NCBI GenBank assembly: GCA_024278075.1
Contig: JAJRTW010000043.1
Location: 1 to 50,848, forward strand
Length of the DNA: 50,848 nt
Reading direction: 5' to 3'
Source of the DNA: Bacteroidota bacterium
GTDB taxonomy: Bacteria; Bacteroidota; Ignavibacteria; Kapaibacteriales; UBA2268
Shown: positions 45,891 through 50,848 of the stretch, in pieces
Layout: each line of letters starts with the position of its first letter
How positions within the stretch are numbered: the stretch's first letter is position 1
Translations under genes and position numbers: made by a program
The notes under the pieces: model-generated
The model's database searches: none
Told to the model about the DNA's origin: nothing
The model's input: only the letters and a program-made list of their open reading frames with translations

Positions 45891-46050
45891 TTATTCAAAA
45901 AATATCCAAAACACCTGACAGGCAATGGCTAACAGATATTTATGATAACTCAATAATAAGCCAAATATTTTCACCGTGCTACCGGACTAACTCGAATAAT
46001 TCCGAAGAAATACGAAGCTCTTGAGTAAAAGTCCCGCAATAAGCGGGTTA
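45891..46050 (+). repeat. repeat element B3 (165-bp family)
   Basis: Third co-oriented copy: cccgtattattcaaaa at left, the internal blocks acacctgacaggcaatgg, acagatatttatgataactcaataataagccaa and atacgaagctcttgagtaaaagtcccgcaataagcgggtta at right. Its last three bases (tta) are the stop codon of ccmC on the other strand. A half copy of the left end (attaacccgcattat) is at about 45823. Confidence 0.85.
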
Positions 46051-47127
46051 TACTGACAGCCTTCGGCTTGCGGCAGAGTATTTAGTTTTGATATTATCAT
46101 ATCTGATTGCCAGGCTCATCATCCAGAAATAAATAATGATAAAACCGGCAAGTGCCAGCCCAAAGGCATAAAGCAGGCTGGAATCCAGCATCCCGGGCTG
46201 ATTGCTAACCACCGGCCCGGCTGTGTCCTCGCCCTTTGCACCCGGGTGCAGCCCGGAGAACATTCTCGGCAATATGAAAACAAAAAACGGCACTGTCAAA
46301 AAGGCTATTATCGAATAAACCGAACTCAGCCGCGCTTTCAAATCCTCGCGGTCAAGAGCCGAACGCAAGGCAAAGTAGGCCGCATAAATCAGCATAAGCA
46401 CAAGGATTGATGTTTGCCGCGGGTCCCAATTCCAGAAGCTGCCCCAATTAAATTTTGCCCAAATCATGCCGGTAACTGTTGCAAGTATGGTAAATACGAA
46501 TCCCAATGCCGCCGAACTTGAGGCGTAGAGGTCGTACTTCAGGTCGCGCCTCCGCAGGTACAATATAGAGTAAATCATCGACACCATATAGGCTACCACA
46601 GATACCCAGGCCATGGGGACATGAAATACCATAATCCTTATTTTATCCTGCAACGCCGGCAAATACGGGTATGTCATCAGCGGGGCAATTGATTTAGTAT
46701 GATTGTATATGAAGCGGTTGCTATCTTTGTCGTAATTCAGGTTGGCAACAATCATCTTATCGGTAGTGAATTCATCGGGCAAATCTTTCTGATTAATTAT
46801 TATTATTTGCGGTACTGCATTGCCGCTTGAGCCTGCCTCCGGGTTACGGGTGGATAATACCCAATAATTACCTGCGCTGTTAAATTCGGGCGAACCGTCG
46901 AGTACATTGAACTTCACATCGATAGTATAGCCATCGGTGATGTTGTTCATGATTTTTAATTGCGAAAAACTGCCGGCGGTTGGTGTCAGGAATACAAGAA
47001 CAGATGCAATTGCTACGAATAATATTGCCACCCAGCGCCATATTATCGGGCGCGGCTTTGTGAAATGGGGAATGAATCCGAAGAGAACCCCTATTATTAC
47101 GGCCGAAAACATTACTATGAATTTCAT
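46048..47127 (-). CDS. ccmC: CcmC-type haem exporter with enlarged periplasmic loop
   Basis: 359 residues, about 110 more than typical CcmC. The extra part is an added N-terminal helix (3-21) and a soluble insert of about residues 52-158 between the first core helix (about 30-50) and the second, which starts KIRIMVFHVPMAWVS. The CcmC core is clear: His169 in FHVPMAW, WWD-type WNWDPRQTS (231-239) in the second periplasmic loop, and His294 in SGLHPGAKG, the second axial haem ligand. CcmC binds haem and loads it onto CcmE. The insert contains LPDEF...VANLNYD...F..NHTKS, similar to the last strands of the CcmE OB-fold. The stop codon falls in repeat B3. Start ATG with a weak GAAG. Confidence 0.88.
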   Translation of the reverse strand: MKFIVMFSAVIIGVLFGFIPHFTKPRPIIWRWVAILFVAIASVLVFLTPTAGSFSQLKIMNNITDGYTIDVKFNVLDGSPEFNSAGNYWVLSTRNPEAGSSGNAVPQIIIINQKDLPDEFTTDKMIVANLNYDKDSNRFIYNHTKSIAPLMTYPYLPALQDKIRIMVFHVPMAWVSVVAYMVSMIYSILYLRRRDLKYDLYASSSAALGFVFTILATVTGMIWAKFNWGSFWNWDPRQTSILVLMLIYAAYFALRSALDREDLKARLSSVYSIIAFLTVPFFVFILPRMFSGLHPGAKGEDTAGPVVSNQPGMLDSSLLYAFGLALAGFIIIYFWMMSLAIRYDNIKTKYSAASRRLSV

Positions 47128-47487
47128 TTATACTTCAATTTATCGATAAACTATGATTATAATTTATATATGAAGTTTAAAATAGATAAATATTTTTTGG
47201 AAATATAATGAAATCAGATAATATATTGATATGAATGAAATTGTGTAATTATCGGTGTGTTTTCGGATTTACGTCCTGCAGGTTTTTATTATTATACGAT
47301 TCAATTAGGCAGGGAAATTAAAACAAACAAAATAACTGTTTCCAGATAGTTCATCAAAAAAAAATCCTGTATGGTGGTTTGCTCCGGGCAGTTTTATGAA
47401 TTATATAATAAACCGACATCAGGACGGGAAGTCCTGACGCCACGAAAAGAATTCATCGGAAGCGTGTATGGGAAGCAATAATTATTC
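47128..47487. other. intergenic region with one hairpin
   Basis: 360 AT-rich bases upstream of ccmC and downstream of the anti-sigma gene. It contains the hairpin tcaggac-gggaa-gtcctga at 47419-47437, with no T run. The ccmC promoter is expected at 47130-47250. Nothing else was seen. Confidence 0.5.
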
Positions 47488-47928
47488 TTACTGGAGCAGT
47501 TTGATTAATTTCAATACGTTCTGCGGCCTGGATTTTGAGGACGGAGAGTATTTAATATCGTCCATAACAAGTTTCATCAGGTGGATGCCCAGCCCGCCTT
47601 TTCTGAATTCCTTTAAATATTTCTTCATATTGGGCGAGTTCACATCCAATGGGTTGAAAGGCTCGCCATCATCAAGAATTTTTACAACGAACCGACGCCC
47701 GGATGTTTCAACTTCAACACAGAATTGCTTACTTTTGTCGAGATGATAGGCGTGCTGGATTAAATTGGTGCACGCCTCGTCGACGGCAAGAGCTATTTGG
47801 TTGGCTTCATCTGCGCCGAAACCAAATAATTCTGCTTTCGTCGAAACGAATTTCCGAACCTTTCTCAATTCGGAATATTTGCCGGGAGCGCAAATAAGAT
47901 TACTGTATGTGTCGTTTCTACTATACAT
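47488..47928 (-). CDS. anti-sigma factor / serine-protein kinase (RsbW-like)
   Basis: 146 residues from ATG 47928, which follows the STAS stop by one base (tag-a-atg). Another in-frame ATG at 47937 sits two bases from AAGGG and could also be used; longer frames overlap the STAS gene heavily. It is a GHKL ATPase with the N box VDEACTNLIQHAY, the DDG box (ILDDGEPF) and GGLGIHLMK (G2). Such proteins bind sigma factors, or other targets, and phosphorylate the STAS antagonist. It pairs with the gene just upstream and with the phosphatase beyond. Confidence 0.9.
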   Translation of the reverse strand: MYSRNDTYSNLICAPGKYSELRKVRKFVSTKAELFGFGADEANQIALAVDEACTNLIQHAYHLDKSKQFCVEVETSGRRFVVKILDDGEPFNPLDVNSPNMKKYLKEFRKGGLGIHLMKLVMDDIKYSPSSKSRPQNVLKLIKLLQ

Positions 47929-47929
47929 T

Positions 47930-48307
47930 CTATACATCGCCCTTAATGTCGCCATTTGCAAATTTTTGTAAAGCACTTTCATCCTCTTTATCAATATCAA
48001 AAAGCATGGGAAAACCAAGCAGGTCGAACACCGAAAAGACTTTGGGGTTCATTTCGGTCAATTTAATATCGCCGCCGGATTTCCTTAAATCTTCTATAAA
48101 AGCCATGAAAACCCCCAACCCGGCACTGCTTATATAATCCAGGTTGCGGAAATTCACTAAAATCATTTTCCTGCCATCTTTAATCAGTTTGTCAATTGAA
48201 GATTCTAGTTCAGGCGCAGTCAATGCATCTAAGTATCCATGGAGGTGCAGGCAATCGACTTCTCCGTTGGTTCGGTGCATTATCGAGAATTTGTTTTTTT
48301 CTGTCAT
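47930..48307 (-). CDS. STAS-domain anti-sigma factor antagonist (RsbV-like)
   Basis: 125 residues; GAAGGGATT-ATG gives a strong start. A single STAS domain with the phospho-acceptor serine in YISSAGLGVFMA (about 58-69). The unphosphorylated form binds the RsbW-like kinase and frees its target. Next to the kinase gene and the PP2C phosphatase gene it completes a partner switch. No sigma-factor gene is in the window, so the regulated target is unknown. Confidence 0.93.
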   Translation of the reverse strand: MTEKNKFSIMHRTNGEVDCLHLHGYLDALTAPELESSIDKLIKDGRKMILVNFRNLDYISSAGLGVFMAFIEDLRKSGGDIKLTEMNPKVFSVFDLLGFPMLFDIDKEDESALQKFANGDIKGDV

Positions 48308-48417
48308 AATCCCTTCTCTCAGGTTTAATATATAAATAACCGGAATTTGAACTACAAAAGTATGTATGTTTTATTTTATATTAAATAAAAATTATTCTAA
48401 GAACCGTTCCATAGTTC

Positions 48418-50526
48418 TTAGTTACCGTTAAAAACGATTGAAAAAACTGTCATATCGTCGTGCTGAATGCCATTAACCGAATGTCCGGCAAGGGCATTCC
48501 GAATGTCTATGTCAATTTCCTTAGCATCTCGCGGATTGGCCATGGCGGCAATTCTTTTAAGTGGCTCGAGGCCAAACTCGGAGTTGTCTGCTCCAAGCAA
48601 TTCATTCACACCATCGGTGAATAGCAGGCAAACGTCATTTCGGCTCAATGTTAACTCAATCTCTTCAAGCACCGGATCGAAAATATCCGGGCCAACCAGT
48701 CCAATACCCAGGCCCTTTGGCGTCATTAGATTGACAATGGATTCGGCCTTGATAACCAAAGGCGTATGGCCGGCGCGTGCAAACCTTAACATCCCGCTAT
48801 TATTAACTATCTCAACAGCGCTAACGGTTACGAACATTTGCTTTTCCATGGATCGGATCAATGTCTCGTTCATACGCATCAGCAGGTCTGCCGGGCCGCT
48901 TGCTATTTTAGAGTGCGCCAGCAGCACGCCCTTTACGTGGGCCATAAAAAATGCTGCGTTCATCCCCTTGCCCGATACATCACCGATAACTACGCAGGGA
49001 TTGCCATTCGACAGATTCACCACGTCATAGAAATCACCGCCGACCACATCGGCCGGCAACGAGAATGCAGATATAGAATAGTTCTGAATTTCCTGCAATT
49101 CCGATGGCAGTAATTTTTGCTGCATCTCTTTGGCTATTTGCAGTTCGCGGCGGTAATGTTCATTTTCTATTGCTTCTTTCAGCAGCCTGGAGTTGTCTAT
49201 TGCGATAGAGACGTTCTCTGAAAATGCTGTCATTACGTTGATTGCATCCGGCTCGAACCCAAATTCATCATGCTTGCAGACGATTAGTGACCCTATTCTC
49301 TCTTTGCCGGTAATGATTGGAGTAATTATCATTGACGAGGCAAAAGGTAATAATTTCTTGAGGAAATGAAATTCCTCGCTCTCCGGAATAGAGCTTATAT
49401 AATAAGGCCTGTCGAAGGCTGTGAATTTATCCTTTAATGCAAATTGTTGATGAACCTCGACGATTCTCTGCGGATTAAAATTAGTTGCTGACATGATCCT
49501 TATCCTGCCGCTGTCGTATATCTCTGTCCAGGCAGCTTCGGCGGAGGTTGAATTCATTGCCAACTTGGTAACAATCTCTATTAGGTCTTCGAACTCAACA
49601 TTTCTTGCAACTATATTATTAAGATAAGACAAGGAACTGATTCCCTGGCTGTGCCTTTCGACAATATCGGAAGTGGGAAGGGCCGCAACAGCCGACAGGA
49701 AAATTCTGGCTAATAATGCAATTAAATAGACATAGCTCATGGCAACTATCGGCACAAGGCCGGAAAGATAGTGGAGAAAGGATTTGTAGAAATCCGAATT
49801 ATCATCAAAGGCGTAAAACAGGATTATAAATGACAATATTATTTGAAGTGTGGACTGAAGAATCAGCTTTCCCTTTTCATTGCCGGGCAGTAATGCTATC
49901 CATGTGTTTTTCCTGGCCGTTGTCATTGTGACAGCAAGGAGTATAACAAAAATTATTGCCCCTACCACTCCTGCTATATCCTGATTAATTGATGTCCAGT
50001 AGATATCGACAAGCACGAAATAAATCAATGAAAAAGATAATATTTTGATGTTGCGTTTAGTTTTTTTATGCCTTCGTATCATCAGCCATTTATGTAGAAA
50101 TTTGTAAACAAACAGGCTTGTAAACAGCCCGAAAGCATCGAACAGTTCGATATAGAGAAGTGAAAAAATATTGCCCGGACGGCTGTTTTGGCTTGTTATA
50201 TCGGGCAGAAAGAAAATTGAAATAATAAATGCTGTCGTAAGAATAATTATCCATCTTAGGTCTTTAAAAAAATTAACTGTCAGATTATCCATTTTCCCGA
50301 TGGATTCCTTGTTAGACCTATAGAAATAGATGATCACAGGAAAGACAATAGCAAAAGCGGCCAATACATTCCATATTGCGATAACTGGATTATCAAGGAG
50401 ATTGAACGTAAAAAATACGATATTCCCCAATATCCTGACTATCAGGACAGCAGCAGCCAATGCAAGCAATAAGAAGTTATTCGCCTGGTTTATGATATAT
50501 GGCTTATTTCTTTTTAAGTTCTTCAT
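48418..50526 (-). CDS. membrane PP2C-type phosphatase (SpoIIE/RsbU) with GAF domain
   Basis: 702 residues. About eight membrane segments (20-290) are followed by a GAF domain (about 300-455, with AVEFEDLIEIVTKLAM-like linker and IAIDNSRLLKEA end helix), a short coiled coil (EHYRRELQIAKEMQQKLLP) and a PP2C/SpoIIE domain (about 475-702) with metal-binding DVVGGDFYD, IGDVSGKGM and FTDGVNE. It dephosphorylates the STAS protein encoded next, in response to a signal read by the membrane part or the GAF domain. It is the first gene of the three-gene set on the minus strand. Confidence 0.93.
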   Translation of the reverse strand: MKNLKRNKPYIINQANNFLLLALAAAVLIVRILGNIVFFTFNLLDNPVIAIWNVLAAFAIVFPVIIYFYRSNKESIGKMDNLTVNFFKDLRWIIILTTAFIISIFFLPDITSQNSRPGNIFSLLYIELFDAFGLFTSLFVYKFLHKWLMIRRHKKTKRNIKILSFSLIYFVLVDIYWTSINQDIAGVVGAIIFVILLAVTMTTARKNTWIALLPGNEKGKLILQSTLQIILSFIILFYAFDDNSDFYKSFLHYLSGLVPIVAMSYVYLIALLARIFLSAVAALPTSDIVERHSQGISSLSYLNNIVARNVEFEDLIEIVTKLAMNSTSAEAAWTEIYDSGRIRIMSATNFNPQRIVEVHQQFALKDKFTAFDRPYYISSIPESEEFHFLKKLLPFASSMIITPIITGKERIGSLIVCKHDEFGFEPDAINVMTAFSENVSIAIDNSRLLKEAIENEHYRRELQIAKEMQQKLLPSELQEIQNYSISAFSLPADVVGGDFYDVVNLSNGNPCVVIGDVSGKGMNAAFFMAHVKGVLLAHSKIASGPADLLMRMNETLIRSMEKQMFVTVSAVEIVNNSGMLRFARAGHTPLVIKAESIVNLMTPKGLGIGLVGPDIFDPVLEEIELTLSRNDVCLLFTDGVNELLGADNSEFGLEPLKRIAAMANPRDAKEIDIDIRNALAGHSVNGIQHDDMTVFSIVFNGN

Positions 50527-50848
50527 TTTTCTTATTATACGATTAAGAAACTCAAAGGTTGCTTAAGATAGCATTAATTTAAGATAGCACCTAAATTCCC
50601 AAAGTAAGTTAATTCCCAACTAAATATAACGATTACTTCACCAAAATCCACACCTTGCGTATTATTTGACTAATTCTTTTGCAGTTTCCACTCTTGCTAC
50701 AGCGATCAACCCAGCATTATAAGCTGGTTAATACTTTTTGAGCGCAAGTCTCCACTGCATCATGATTTGTTTTCTCTTTATAATTTGTTAGTTACGCAAA
50801 AGATAAATTATCGACTGCTTCATCAATTTTTCGCCACCTGACCTTGTA
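50527..50848. other. intergenic end of the window
   Basis: 322 bases upstream of the PP2C gene. Short direct repeats (aagatagca twice, aattccca twice at 50562-50626). No gene or terminator seen; the edge may cut off a further gene. Confidence 0.4.

Overview
The window looks like a chromosomal segment of a Bacteroidota/Chlorobi-group bacterium, most likely of the Ignavibacteria/Kapabacteria kind. This is inferred from gene content and not proven by a marker gene. The main clues are two secreted proteins with a C-terminal type IX secretion (T9SS) sorting domain of the FPNPF type, a PorE-like PD40/OmpA protein, a FecA-like TonB receptor, frequent TTG/GTG starts, weak Shine-Dalgarno sites and one promoter resembling the Bacteroidota TTTG/TAnnTTTG consensus. 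There are no tRNA, rRNA, CRISPR, phage or transposase genes. Most genes look like vertical housekeeping genes; an AT-rich three-gene cassette and several families of non-coding repeats are the accessory part.

Layout. 1-7.7 kb: outer-membrane protein, divergent KamA-family radical SAM enzyme, DnaJ/CbpA-type chaperone, a phosphofructokinase with the residues of pyrophosphate-dependent enzymes, PorE-like OmpA protein, agmatinase-type ureohydrolase. 7.7-14.2 kb: a 1.3-kb non-coding stretch with a 238-bp inverted-repeat element and hairpins, a four-PAS histidine kinase, and a beta-helix T9SS cargo. 14.8-16.9 kb: small secreted peptide, beta-propeller lipoprotein and membrane thioredoxin-like protein. 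17.1-23.6 kb: butyrate kinase, phosphate butyryltransferase, a histidine ammonia-lyase with an Ala-Cys-Gly cofactor triad, phosphate acetyltransferase and acetate kinase, all on the minus strand. 23.9-30.3 kb: cell-wall amidase, FecA-like receptor, and a fused homocysteine methyltransferase/methylene-THF reductase. 31.3-41.6 kb: carA-carB, an LRR T9SS cargo and full-length cobalamin-dependent metH. 41.7-47.1 kb: cytochrome c maturation genes ccmC-ccmD-ccmE-ccmF-tlpA. 47.5-50.5 kb: an Rsb-type partner-switching set (anti-sigma kinase, STAS antagonist, PP2C phosphatase).

How they fit together. The two acyltransferase/acid-kinase pairs give ATP from acyl-CoA, and with the ammonia-lyase and ureohydrolase suggest use of amino acids. 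The Ccm genes imply c-type cytochromes and hence respiration. MetH and the YitJ-like fusion converge on methionine and one-carbon metabolism.

The most notable points are: a roughly 100-residue insertion in the periplasmic loop of CcmC that resembles the OB-fold of CcmE; a separate CcmE with Cys instead of His at the haem site; the Ala-Cys-Gly triad in HutH; loss of the lysine-binding residues in the KamA homologue; the peptide/propeller/thioredoxin cassette; a possible 27-residue peptide gene with its own promoter and terminator; and four families of intergenic repeats, one of which is a roughly 165-bp element present three times in the same orientation.
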